DNA of 6,189 nucleotides from Paracoccaceae bacterium (GCA_024304875.1 JAMWZF010000185.1:1-6189), one strand, 5' to 3'; shown: positions 1 to 5,494, counted from the stretch's first letter. Numbers and translations: made by a program. Notes: generated from the sequence alone by a model not told the origin.

Positions 1-136
1 CCAGCTGTTCTGGGAAGGCTGCCACATTAAGTTCACCGGCGACAACGCGGTGGTGGCGCCGATGTTCATTTCCGAGAAGGCGCACATCGACGAGATCGTC
101 GGGAAGCTGCGGGCGACGCTGGACAAGGTGGCCTGA
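1..136 (+). CDS. Class-III PLP-dependent aminotransferase, C-terminal fragment
   Basis: The reading frame entering at base 2 gives 44 residues and ends at TGA 134-136; the 5' part lies outside the window. The tail contains GCHIKFTGDNAVVAPMF followed by ISEKAHIDEIV and a final helix rich in Lys and Leu. This pattern, a 'TGD' strand, a hydrophobic 'APxF' segment, then an acidic/His 'KAHIDEIV' helix, is typical of the small C-terminal domain of class-III (omega-amino acid:pyruvate type) aminotransferases. These are cytoplasmic enzymes that move an amino group from an amine or omega-amino acid to pyruvate or another keto acid. The catalytic lysine and PLP site are not visible, so the substrate cannot be assigned. 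The tail does not match what I recall of taurine-pyruvate aminotransferase (Tpa), whose end reads like 'NNTLCFSPALI'. Family fairly sure; specificity unknown. Confidence 0.65.
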   Translation, partial: QLFWEGCHIKFTGDNAVVAPMFISEKAHIDEIVGKLRATLDKVA

Positions 137-158
137 GGTCCACCGGTATGCCTGACAG

Positions 159-180
159 GGGGCAGCAACATCGCTGCCCC
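159..180 (+). terminator. GC-rich hairpin after the aminotransferase gene
   Basis: GGGGCAGC (159-166) and GCTGCCCC (173-180) form a perfect 8-bp stem with a 6-base loop, starting 22 bases after the stop codon. There is no downstream T-run, so it is either a GC-rich terminator of the kind common in high-GC bacteria or a 3'-end stabilising hairpin. Its place, between a gene end and an independent toxin-antitoxin unit, favours a terminator. Confidence 0.5.
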
Positions 181-200
181 GGCACCCGTACCGCGGCGTC

Positions 201-226
201 TTGATTTGTACAGGATCCCGTACTAC
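201..226 (+). promoter_or_regulatory. Putative toxin-antitoxin operator and promoter (GTAC/TGTACA palindromes)
   Basis: A TGTACA hexamer lies at 207-212 and a second GTAC core at 220-223, with centres exactly 12 bases apart. Together they also make a 16-base near-palindrome, 208-223, with only one mismatched pair. Autorepressor sites of E. coli yefM-yoeB are known to have TGTACA cores in a long and a short repeat about one helical turn apart, so this resembles the expected operator. TTGATT (201-206) and TACTAC (221-226) are poor -35/-10 candidates with a short spacer, so the promoter itself is uncertain. The likely regulator is the antitoxin, or the antitoxin-toxin complex, encoded from 268. 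Confidence 0.5.
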
Positions 227-267
227 TTCTCCTGTCAGCACCCCGCAGTCACGGCATCGGCCCTCCC

Positions 268-534
268 ATGAACATTCTAAGCTATACGGACGCGCGAAAG
301 CATCTTAAGGACGTGATGGATCACGCGATCCTCGACAAGACCGAGACGGTGATCACCCGCGCAGGGAGAGAGGCCGTCGTCGTGGTGGGCAAGGAGGAAT
401 GGGACGCGATTCAGGAGACTCTCTACCTTCTGACCTCCCCCGCCAACGCCGGACGCCTTAGGGAGTCGATTGCGGAGTTGAACGCCGGGCGTGGAACGGA
501 GCGCGCCCGCGACGATGAAGCTGATCTTCTCTGA
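268..534 (+). CDS. YefM/Phd-family type II antitoxin
   Basis: This 88-residue protein neutralises the toxin encoded next to it and, by family knowledge, represses its own operon as a dimer. Residues 1-60 match the Phd/YefM DNA-binding fold: it starts MNILSYTDARKHLKDVMD, followed by a strand 'ETVITR', the hydrophobic 'AVVVV' strand and 'EEWDAIQETLYLL'. The segment LLTSPANAGRLRESI, about residues 53-68, and the following AELNAGRGTE closely follow E. coli YefM, where this C-terminal part is flexible and wraps the toxin. Length is normal (YefM is about 83-92 residues). The ATG at 268 gives the canonical N-terminus, but no clear Shine-Dalgarno sequence precedes it. It overlaps the toxin gene by 20 bases (515-534), the usual coupling in this family. 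Codon use and GC look somewhat lower than in the tau genes, consistent with acquired DNA. Confidence 0.93.
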   Translation: MNILSYTDARKHLKDVMDHAILDKTETVITRAGREAVVVVGKEEWDAIQETLYLLTSPANAGRLRESIAELNAGRGTERARDDEADLL

Positions 535-781
535 GAACGCCTGGCAGGATTACCACTTCTGGCGCGAAAGCGATGCCAAGGTGTTCGACCGGCTGAACGC
601 GCTGATCAGGGAAACGACCCGGACTCCCTTCAAGGGAACGGGAAAACCCGAACCGCTGCGTGGCGATCTGAGTGGATGGTGGTCGCGGCGCGTCACCAAA
701 GGTGACCGGCTGGTCTACCGGGTTTCCGGACGTGGAGCGGATCAGGCGCTTGAGATTGCGCAGTGCCGCTATCACTCCTGA
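515..781 (+). CDS. YoeB/Txe-family mRNA interferase toxin, variant C-terminus
   Basis: Toxins of this family bind the ribosomal A site and cleave mRNA there; the antitoxin encoded upstream blocks this. The 88-residue product starts MKLIFSENAWQDYHFW, has KGTGKPEPLRGDLSGWWSRR at about 40-59, then RLVYRV and CRYHS. It aligns almost without gaps to E. coli YoeB apart from a four-residue longer loop (about residues 71-76). Residues matching YoeB Glu46, Arg65 and His83 are present (Glu46, Arg65, His87), but the final catalytic-site Tyr84 is replaced by Ser88, the last residue. I chose ATG 515 over GTG 491 because the family begins MKLI and the 491 start would add eight unrelated residues. A weak CGGAG lies at 497-501. 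It converges on cysH, 48 bases away. Family certain; activity uncertain because of the Tyr loss. Confidence 0.93.
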   Translation: MKLIFSENAWQDYHFWRESDAKVFDRLNALIRETTRTPFKGTGKPEPLRGDLSGWWSRRVTKGDRLVYRVSGRGADQALEIAQCRYHS

Positions 782-829
782 AGGTGCAGTCGGAGCGGGG
801 CGAGACAGGCCGCACGGCCAAGCCGGACC

Positions 830-1582
830 CTACTTCTCGTCCAGATGCAGCCCGCATTCCCGGCCGAAGCCGTTGAACCGGGTGTCTTCCTCCCGCATCC
901 CATCCTCGAGCTTCTGCGTCGTGTGCGTATCCCCGACGGAGACGTAGCCCTGCTCCCACAGCGGATGGTAGGGCAGGTCGTGCTCCTTCAGGTAGAAGTG
1001 CACGTCGCGGTTGGTCCAGTCGACGATGGGGTGGAACTTCACCCGGCCATGCTGGAACTCGAGGATCTTGCGGCTCGTCCGGCTCTCGGACTGGACGCGG
1101 CGGAGGCCGGAATACCAGGTCCCCGCGCCGGCGTTCTGCATCGCCCGCTGCATCGGTTCGACCTTGTTCAGCTTGTTGTACTGCTTCAGGCCCTCCTCGC
1201 CCTGCTCCCAGAGGCGGCCGAAGCGGGCCTCCTGCCAGGCCGGGGTCATTTCGGCGGTGAAGACGCGCAGGTTCAGGTTCAGCCGCTCGGTCAGCTCGTC
1301 CACGAAGCGGTAGGTCTCGGGGAAGAGGTAGCCGGTGTCGAAGAGCAGGACCGGGATGTCGGGGACGGCCTGGGTCATCAGGTGCAGCATGACGGCGGAC
1401 TGGATGCCGAAGGAGGACGAGACCACGTGGTCGCGCGGCAGGTTCTCCAGCGCCCAGGCGATGCGGGTCTCGGCGGACTGGGTCTCAAGCCACTCGTTGG
1501 CGGTGGTGAAGACCTTCGGCCACTTCGAGGTGTCCGGGGCCGCCTCGGCGTCGGGGCGGGTCTGGCGGGCGAGGTCGGTCAT
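830..1582 (-). CDS. cysH: Phosphoadenylyl-sulfate (PAPS) reductase
   Basis: Cytoplasmic enzyme of assimilatory sulfate reduction: PAPS plus reduced thioredoxin gives sulfite and adenosine 3',5'-bisphosphate. The 250-residue product carries SSSFGIQ (55-61, nucleotide-binding P-loop-like motif), DTGYLFPETY (82-91), NKVEPM (139-144), GLRRVQSESR (159-168), SVGDTHTT (215-222) and the C-terminal ECGLH (242-246) with the catalytic Cys243. This is the only cysteine in the protein. The CysCys and CysXXCys pairs that bind the [4Fe-4S] cluster in APS-preferring reductases are absent, so PAPS rather than APS is the expected substrate, as in E. coli CysH (244 residues). The frame stays open upstream to 1837, but that extension is low-complexity and unlike CysH; ATG 1580-1582 gives the normal length. 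It is divergent from tauA and not obviously in an operon with other cys genes here. Confidence 0.93.
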   Translation of the reverse strand: MTDLARQTRPDAEAAPDTSKWPKVFTTANEWLETQSAETRIAWALENLPRDHVVSSSFGIQSAVMLHLMTQAVPDIPVLLFDTGYLFPETYRFVDELTERLNLNLRVFTAEMTPAWQEARFGRLWEQGEEGLKQYNKLNKVEPMQRAMQNAGAGTWYSGLRRVQSESRTSRKILEFQHGRVKFHPIVDWTNRDVHFYLKEHDLPYHPLWEQGYVSVGDTHTTQKLEDGMREEDTRFNGFGRECGLHLDEK

Positions 1583-1930
1583 GGTGCGGGGCCCCAGATT
1601 GCTGCAACTGCACGCAGAGGTAGCGGGCGCGGCGCTCCAGATCAATTTCGGGCCCCGTGGAAAAGGACAGAGTCCACGGCGCGCCCGAGATTCAGGATCG
1701 CGCATTCGCGGAATGCCCGGAATCGAGGCTGCCTGTCGCGGGCGCTCCGGCGGCGCGGCAGCGGTGATGGTGAAAATCCGGGCACCTGCCCGGGCGGTGT
1801 GCGGCCGGGCGTCGGCGCCATTGCGGGACGCGGACAATCGCGCTTAGGCTGGGCCGCGCGAACAACCCGCCGGGGCGGACCCCCGGCCCACAAGACCCGT
1901 CAATCGGGTGCCAACACGGGAGACGACTTC
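1583..1930. promoter_or_regulatory. Divergent control region between cysH and tauA
   Basis: The 348 bases between the two start codons hold no credible gene; open frames crossing them are shadows. Several dyads stand out: CCGTGGA (1655-1661) with TCCACGG (1673-1679) around an 11-base loop, on the cysH side; CCGGGC (1778-1783) with GCCCGG (1788-1793) around a 4-base loop; and ACCCG (1895-1899) with CGGGT (1905-1909), just before the tauA ribosome site. Weak promoter candidates are TTGATC-17-TACCTC reading toward cysH (plus-strand 1640-1645 and 1617-1622) and TTGCGG (1821-1826) with TAGGCT (1845-1850), spacer 18, reading toward tauA. I found no match to the CTGGAC/CTGGTC-type direct repeats I recall for the taurine regulator TauR. 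The role as a shared control region is inferred from position; which dyad is an operator is unknown. Confidence 0.4.
1918..1922 (+). promoter_or_regulatory. Ribosome binding site of tauA
   Basis: GGGAG sits 8 bases before ATG 1931 and fixes this as the start of tauA within a frame that is open for over a kilobase further upstream. Confidence 0.7.
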
Positions 1931-2938
1931 ATGAAACTCAAGACCACGCTGCTGGGCGCCGCTGCCGGCCTCGCGACGCTCTCGGCCCTGCCGGCCAATG
2001 CCGAGGCCCATCTGTCCGAAATCACCGTCGGCTACTTCCTCGAATGGCCGATGCCGTTCCAGTACGCCAAGGTCGAAGGCATGTACGAAGAGGCGATGGG
2101 CGTCGACATCAACTGGGTCAGCTTCGACACCGGCACCGCGATGAGCGCGGCGATGGCCTCGGGCGACGTGCAAATGTCCGTCTCCCAGGGCGTGCCGCCC
2201 TTCGTCGTCGCCACCTCCGCCGGGCAGGACCTGGTAATGCTCGACGTCGCCGTGTCCTACGCCGACAACGACAACTGCGTCGTGCGCTCCGACCTCGAGA
2301 TCGACGCCGACACCGCCGCCGACCTCGCCGGATCGACGGTGGCCGTGCCTCTCGGGACCGCCGCGCACTACGGCTTCCTGCGGCAGATGGACCACTTCGG
2401 GATCGACCTCGCCAGCCTCGAGATCGTCGACATGGCCCCGCCGGACGGCGCCGCGGCCATCGCCCAGGGATCGGTCGACATGGCCTGCGGCTGGGGCGGC
2501 TCGCTCCGCCGGATGAAGGAATACGGCAACGTACTCCTGACCGGGGACGAGAAGACCGAACTCGGCATCCTCGTCTTCGACGTGACCTCCGCGCCGGCCG
2601 ATTTCGTGGCCGAGAACGAGGACCTGGTGACCGCCTTCCTGCAGGTGACCGCCGAGGCGAACGCGATGTGGAACTCGGGCGAGAACACCGAGGAGATGCT
2701 GCCCGTGATCGCCCAGGACGCCGGCATGGACGAACAGGCCACGGCCGAGACGCTGGCCACCTTCGTCTTCCCCAGCGTGGAAGAGCAGCTCTCCGACGCC
2801 TGGCTCGGCGGCAATGCCCCGACCTTCCTCAAGGGCGTGGCGGATGTCTTCGTCGAGGCCGGGTCGATCGACGGCGCCCTCGACAGCTACGAGGAGACCA
2901 TCAACATCGGCCCGCTGTCGAGCCTGGGATCCATGTAA
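1931..2938 (+). CDS. tauA: Taurine/sulfonate ABC transporter, periplasmic binding protein
   Basis: The 335-residue product is a secreted solute-binding protein of the TauA/SsuA/NMT1 type that delivers taurine or a related sulfonate to the TauBC membrane complex. Residues 1-24 are a signal peptide: Lys-rich start, hydrophobic core, cleavage likely after Ala-Asn-Ala 24. The mature part shows VGYFLEWPMPFQYAKVEG (33-50), FDTGTAMSAAMASGDVQ (65-81), VAVPLGTAAHYGFL (137-150) and a GWGG loop at 187-190. These segments follow E. coli TauA ('FDSGASVVRALASGDVQ', 'VPFISTTHYSLL'). Mature Cys116 and Cys186 could form a disulfide. The N-terminus is fixed by the signal peptide and an upstream GGGAG; the much longer upstream frame runs antisense to cysH and is not coding. 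First gene of tauABC, 108 bases from tauB. Taurine is the best guess for the ligand; a hydroxysulfonate cannot be excluded. Confidence 0.87.
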   Translation: MKLKTTLLGAAAGLATLSALPANAEAHLSEITVGYFLEWPMPFQYAKVEGMYEEAMGVDINWVSFDTGTAMSAAMASGDVQMSVSQGVPPFVVATSAGQDLVMLDVAVSYADNDNCVVRSDLEIDADTAADLAGSTVAVPLGTAAHYGFLRQMDHFGIDLASLEIVDMAPPDGAAAIAQGSVDMACGWGGSLRRMKEYGNVLLTGDEKTELGILVFDVTSAPADFVAENEDLVTAFLQVTAEANAMWNSGENTEEMLPVIAQDAGMDEQATAETLATFVFPSVEEQLSDAWLGGNAPTFLKGVADVFVEAGSIDGALDSYEETINIGPLSSLGSM

Positions 2939-2952
2939 GAGAGAACCGGCGG

Positions 2953-2970
2953 GCGGGGTTCCGGCCCCGC
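2953..2970 (+). repeat. GC-rich hairpin just after tauA
   Basis: GCGGGG (2953-2958) and CCCCGC (2965-2970) make a 6-bp stem with a 6-base loop, beginning 15 bases after the tauA stop and followed by TCTTC. It is the first of three possible stem-loops in the tauA-tauB gap and may help protect the tauA 3' end from exonucleases or cause partial termination. Such stems also arise by chance in GC-rich DNA. Confidence 0.35.
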
Positions 2971-2978
2971 TCTTCGCC

Positions 2979-3026
2979 GAATTTTCGTCGAAAATTCATA
3001 ACGTTCCGATTTTCGACGAAAATCGG
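2979..3026. repeat. Tandem pair of palindromes in the tauA-tauB gap
   Basis: The first is GAATTTTCGTCGAAAATTC at 2979-2997, two perfect 9-base arms around one T. The second covers 3006-3026, two perfect 10-base arms around one A (3016). Their 13-base cores (2982-2994 and 3010-3022) are exact reverse complements, so in RNA they can fold either as two short hairpins or as one long stem pairing 2981-2995 with 3009-3023 across a 13-base loop. The A/T-rich arms stand out sharply from the surrounding GC-rich DNA. Possible roles are a mid-operon attenuator or 3' stabiliser that raises binding-protein mRNA over transporter mRNA, a regulator-binding site, or a dispersed intergenic repeat family. Confidence 0.85.
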
Positions 3027-3037
3027 CCCCCCAGCCC

Positions 3038-3042
3038 AGGGA
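3038..3042 (+). promoter_or_regulatory. Ribosome binding site of tauB
   Basis: AGGGA lies 4 bases before ATG 3047 and only 12 bases after the second palindrome, so folding of that palindrome could influence ribosome access to tauB. Confidence 0.55.
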
Positions 3043-3046
3043 TGCC

Positions 3047-3853
3047 ATGACCGGCCTTTCCATCGACTCCCTCTCCATGCGCTTCGACCTGCCGGGCGGC
3101 GGCCACGTGCAGGCCCTGCAGGACGTGTCGCTCGACATCCGGCAGGGCGAGATCATGTCCGTCCTCGGCCCCTCGGGTTGCGGCAAGACCACGCTTCTGA
3201 ACATCCTCGCCGGCTTCCTCGCCCCCACCGAGGGCGAGGTGCGGATGAACGGCCACGTCGTCACCGGCCCCGCCGCCGAAAGGGGCATGGTGTTCCAGCA
3301 GGGCGCCCTCTTCGAATGGATGAGCGTGCGCGACAACGTCTCCTTCGGCCCCCGCATGGCGGGCCGGAAGCCGCGCGACTACAACGGGACCGTCGATCAC
3401 CTGCTCGACGTGGTCGGCCTGCAGGACTTCAAGGATAAGGCGATCTACGAACTGTCCGGCGGCATGCAGCAGCGCGTGGCCCTCGCCCGCTGCCTCGCCA
3501 ACGACCCCGACGTGATCCTGATGGACGAACCCCTCGGCGCCCTCGACGCGCTGACGCGCGAGAAGATGCAGGGTCTGGTGCTCAAGCTCTGGAAGGAGAC
3601 GGGCAAGACCATCATCCTCATCACCCATTCGGTGGAAGAGGCCCTGCTCCTGGGCGAGCGCCTGCTGGTCATGGCCCCCCGGCCGGGCCGGATCCACAAG
3701 GAATACACGCTGCCCTTCGCCGACATGGGGGTCGGCGCCGACCTCCGAGAAGTCAAGAAACACCCCGACTACGCCCCGACCCGGGAAGAGATCCTCTCCA
3801 TGATCTGGAACATGGAGGAAGAGATCATGGGCCGGCAGGAGGCGACCTCCTGA
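3047..3853 (+). CDS. tauB: Taurine/sulfonate ABC transporter, ATP-binding subunit
   Basis: ATPase that drives import through TauC; a cytoplasmic homodimer attached to the inner membrane. The 268 residues contain every ABC motif: Walker A GPSGCGKT (41-48), Q-loop VFQQ (82-85), signature LSGGM (136-140) followed by QQRVALAR, Walker B VILMDEP (156-162, with Asp160 and Glu161), D-loop GALD (164-167) and switch His194 in LITHSVEEAL. No key residue is missing, so it should hydrolyse ATP. Length is near the TauB/SsuB range (about 255), with a slightly long C-terminus from residue 225 (acidic tail ending NMEEEIMGRQEATS) that may contact the permease. The ATG at 3047 has an AGGGA upstream. Its TGA (3851-3853) overlaps the tauC ATG in TGATG, so the two subunits are probably translationally coupled. 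The taurine assignment rests on neighbour TauA. Confidence 0.92.
   Translation: MTGLSIDSLSMRFDLPGGGHVQALQDVSLDIRQGEIMSVLGPSGCGKTTLLNILAGFLAPTEGEVRMNGHVVTGPAAERGMVFQQGALFEWMSVRDNVSFGPRMAGRKPRDYNGTVDHLLDVVGLQDFKDKAIYELSGGMQQRVALARCLANDPDVILMDEPLGALDALTREKMQGLVLKLWKETGKTIILITHSVEEALLLGERLLVMAPRPGRIHKEYTLPFADMGVGADLREVKKHPDYAPTREEILSMIWNMEEEIMGRQEATS
3837..3842 (+). promoter_or_regulatory. Ribosome binding site of tauC inside tauB
   Basis: A full AGGAGG lies 10 bases before ATG 3853, inside the last codons of tauB. With the TGATG stop-start overlap it supports this start, which adds the N-terminal membrane segment to the permease. Confidence 0.75.
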
Positions 3854-5187
3854 TGGAGCTGATCGGAGACCTCTGGGCCGAACTGGTCACCGTCTTCACC
3901 ACGGTCCTGACGGCGCTGCCCTGGATCGCGGGCTACATCGCGCTGATCCTGCTGACCCTCGCGCTCTGGTCCGGGATCAAGCGGCTGATGACGCCGCGCA
4001 AGGACTACGGCAGCCTCAAGACCGTGACCTTCGGCGACGAAAGCGCGGTCAATTCCAGCTTCGCCGCCTCCGTCATCTCCGTCGTGCTGATCTTCGTCCT
4101 CTGGGGCGCCTTCACCGGATCGCGGCTGGTCCCTGCCTTTCTGCACGCGCCCGGGGCCTTCACGGGCGAGGGCAGCTTCACCTACACCGCCCGCGCCGCC
4201 GAGGGGGCCGAGGACGACGCCACCGTGTCGGTCGTCGTCTTAGCCGTGGGCGCGGACACGGAGGCGCCCGAGGTGCCTCCCGGCGACGGCTTCGCCAGGG
4301 ACGACGGCCTGGCCGTGCCGGCCTACCGGTCCGAAATCCTGTCATGGGATGACAACGACGCGCTGACCCGGGACGACGGGGTCGAGCTGGTGGCGGTCAA
4401 CGGGGAGCCGATCGACGGCGCCCGCCCGGTCGACATCGGCTTCGGCGAGGTGACCCTCACCGGCCGCGGCAGCCTGAACGTGACCCCCGACACCGGCTGG
4501 CAGATGGAGCCGATCTGGCTGCCCCCGCCCGAGGCCGTCTGGCAGCGCCTGACCGAGATCGCGACCGAGGGCTTCCGCAACTCGACCCTCGCCGAGCACC
4601 TCGGCTTCTCGCTGTTCCGGGTCATCGTCGGCTTCCTTCTGGGGGCCGCCGTGGGCATCCCCCTCGGCTACGCCATGGGCCTCTCCGACTGGTTCCGCGG
4701 CTGGTTCGATCCGATCGTGGAGTTCATGCGCCCCGTCCCGCCCCTCGCCCTGATCCCGCTGGTCATCATCTGGGCCGGGATCGGCGAGGTCGGCAAGATC
4801 ATCCTCCTCTTCCTCGCCGCCCTCTGGATCATGGCCATCGCGGCCCGGTCCGGCGTCTCGGGCGTGCGGATCACCAAGGTCCACGCGGCCTATTCGCTGG
4901 GGGCGTCCAAGTGGCAGATCATGCGCCACGTGATCATCCCCAACTCCCTGCCCGACATCTTCACCGGCGCGCGGGTGGCGATGGGCGTCTGCTGGGGGAC
5001 CGTCGTCGCGGCCGAGCTGGTGGCGGCCGAGAAGGGGGCGGGGATGATGATCATGACCGCGTCCAAGTTCCAGAACACCGACATCGTCATCATGGGGATC
5101 ATCCTGATCGGCCTCATCGGCTTCGGCATCGACATGGCGATGCGCCGGATGGAGCGCTGGCTGGTGCCTTGGAAGGGCAAGGCGTGA
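3853..5187 (+). CDS. tauC: Taurine/sulfonate ABC transporter permease with periplasmic insert
   Basis: Inner-membrane channel subunit of the importer, 444 residues against about 275 for E. coli TauC. The C-terminal part (about 222-444) is a standard BPD_transp_1 permease: WLPPPEAVW (222-230), a run of membrane helices from about 249 to 333, and the ATPase-contact EAA loop HAAYSLGASKWQIMRHVIIP (344-363), then helices at about 370-391 and 408-428. The N-terminal part has a helix at about 18-40, a basic cytoplasmic loop (KRLMTPRK, 43-50), and a helix at about 70-88 that corresponds to the usual first TauC helix. Between this helix and WLPPPEAVW lies an acidic segment, about 100-220, expected in the periplasm. 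It carries GSFTYTARAAEG, DDATVSVVV, VELVAVNGEPIDG and GEVTLTGRGSLNVTPDTG, resembling cadherin/VCBS-type beta-sandwich repeats. AGGAGG at 3837-3842 precedes the ATG. Permease sure; insert function unknown. Confidence 0.9.
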   Translation: MELIGDLWAELVTVFTTVLTALPWIAGYIALILLTLALWSGIKRLMTPRKDYGSLKTVTFGDESAVNSSFAASVISVVLIFVLWGAFTGSRLVPAFLHAPGAFTGEGSFTYTARAAEGAEDDATVSVVVLAVGADTEAPEVPPGDGFARDDGLAVPAYRSEILSWDDNDALTRDDGVELVAVNGEPIDGARPVDIGFGEVTLTGRGSLNVTPDTGWQMEPIWLPPPEAVWQRLTEIATEGFRNSTLAEHLGFSLFRVIVGFLLGAAVGIPLGYAMGLSDWFRGWFDPIVEFMRPVPPLALIPLVIIWAGIGEVGKIILLFLAALWIMAIAARSGVSGVRITKVHAAYSLGASKWQIMRHVIIPNSLPDIFTGARVAMGVCWGTVVAAELVAAEKGAGMMIMTASKFQNTDIVIMGIILIGLIGFGIDMAMRRMERWLVPWKGKA

Positions 5188-5257
5188 TCGGGGCATAAGG
5201 GCGGCGGGCCGCACCTCGTTGCAGGCGGCCGTCGGGCGGGGCGGGACGCTTGGGAAA

Positions 5258-5329
5258 TGCGTTTTCTTGCCAGAATGAAGGAGCAGGTCAGCGCGCCCGC
5301 TCCCCTCTTCATTCTGGCAGAAAAACGCA
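5258..5329. terminator. Long inverted repeat, probable tauABC terminator or dispersed intergenic element
   Basis: Two 23-base arms (5258-5280 and 5307-5329) are inverted copies matching at 21 of 23 positions; the two differences are adjacent (a CT/TC swap). GGAGC (5280-5284) and GCTCC (5299-5303) extend the stem inward past a small bulge, leaving a loop of about 14 bases. It starts 70 bases after the tauC stop. The left arm carries TTTT and the right arm AAAAA, so it lacks a clean 3' U-run when read on the plus strand. It could be a terminator, an RNA processing or stability hairpin, or a member of a mobile palindromic repeat family. Confidence 0.7.
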
Positions 5330-5476
5330 CTCGCGACCTCCGGGATCAGGTGACGGGTCGGAGCGAGGCGCCTTTGCGGAGCGGATCGGGCACACCCGTC
5401 GTCGTTCGGCTTTCCCGAAGCATCGTTTCAGCCTCTCGAACGCGGCCTTTCGCAGCCGCGGCATCGGCCTATGGTG

Positions 5477-5494
5477 CGGCGCATCCCAGCGCCG
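5477..5494 (+). promoter_or_regulatory. Inverted repeat before the HisD-like start codon
   Basis: CGGCGC (5477-5482) and GCGCCG (5489-5494) form a perfect 6-bp dyad with a 6-base spacer, ending 11 bases before ATG 5506 and lying right after the TATGGT box. Its right arm touches the only Shine-Dalgarno-like bases (GGA, 5494-5496), so it could be an operator or a hairpin that limits translation. Chance occurrence is possible. Confidence 0.3.

Noticed and set aside
1..136. Taurine-pyruvate aminotransferase (Tpa) as the upstream gene
   Set aside because: Attractive given tauABC, but the visible C-terminus does not resemble the Tpa tail I recall, and two unrelated transcription units separate it from tauA.
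491..514. GTG start eight codons upstream for the toxin
   Set aside because: YoeB-family proteins begin at MKLI; the extra residues are translated antitoxin sequence in another frame.
1583..1837. N-terminal extension of CysH by 85 residues
   Set aside because: The added sequence has no similarity to CysH, and ATG 1582 yields the usual 250-residue length.
845..1930. An open plus-strand frame continuous with tauA, extending it to 697 residues
   Set aside because: It runs antisense to cysH, has repetitive high-GC shadow composition, and a signal peptide plus a GGGAG ribosome site mark the true start at 1931.
2044..3438. Long arginine-rich plus-strand frame of 464 residues
   Set aside because: It is an out-of-frame shadow over tauA and tauB, whose motifs and signal peptide lie in another frame.
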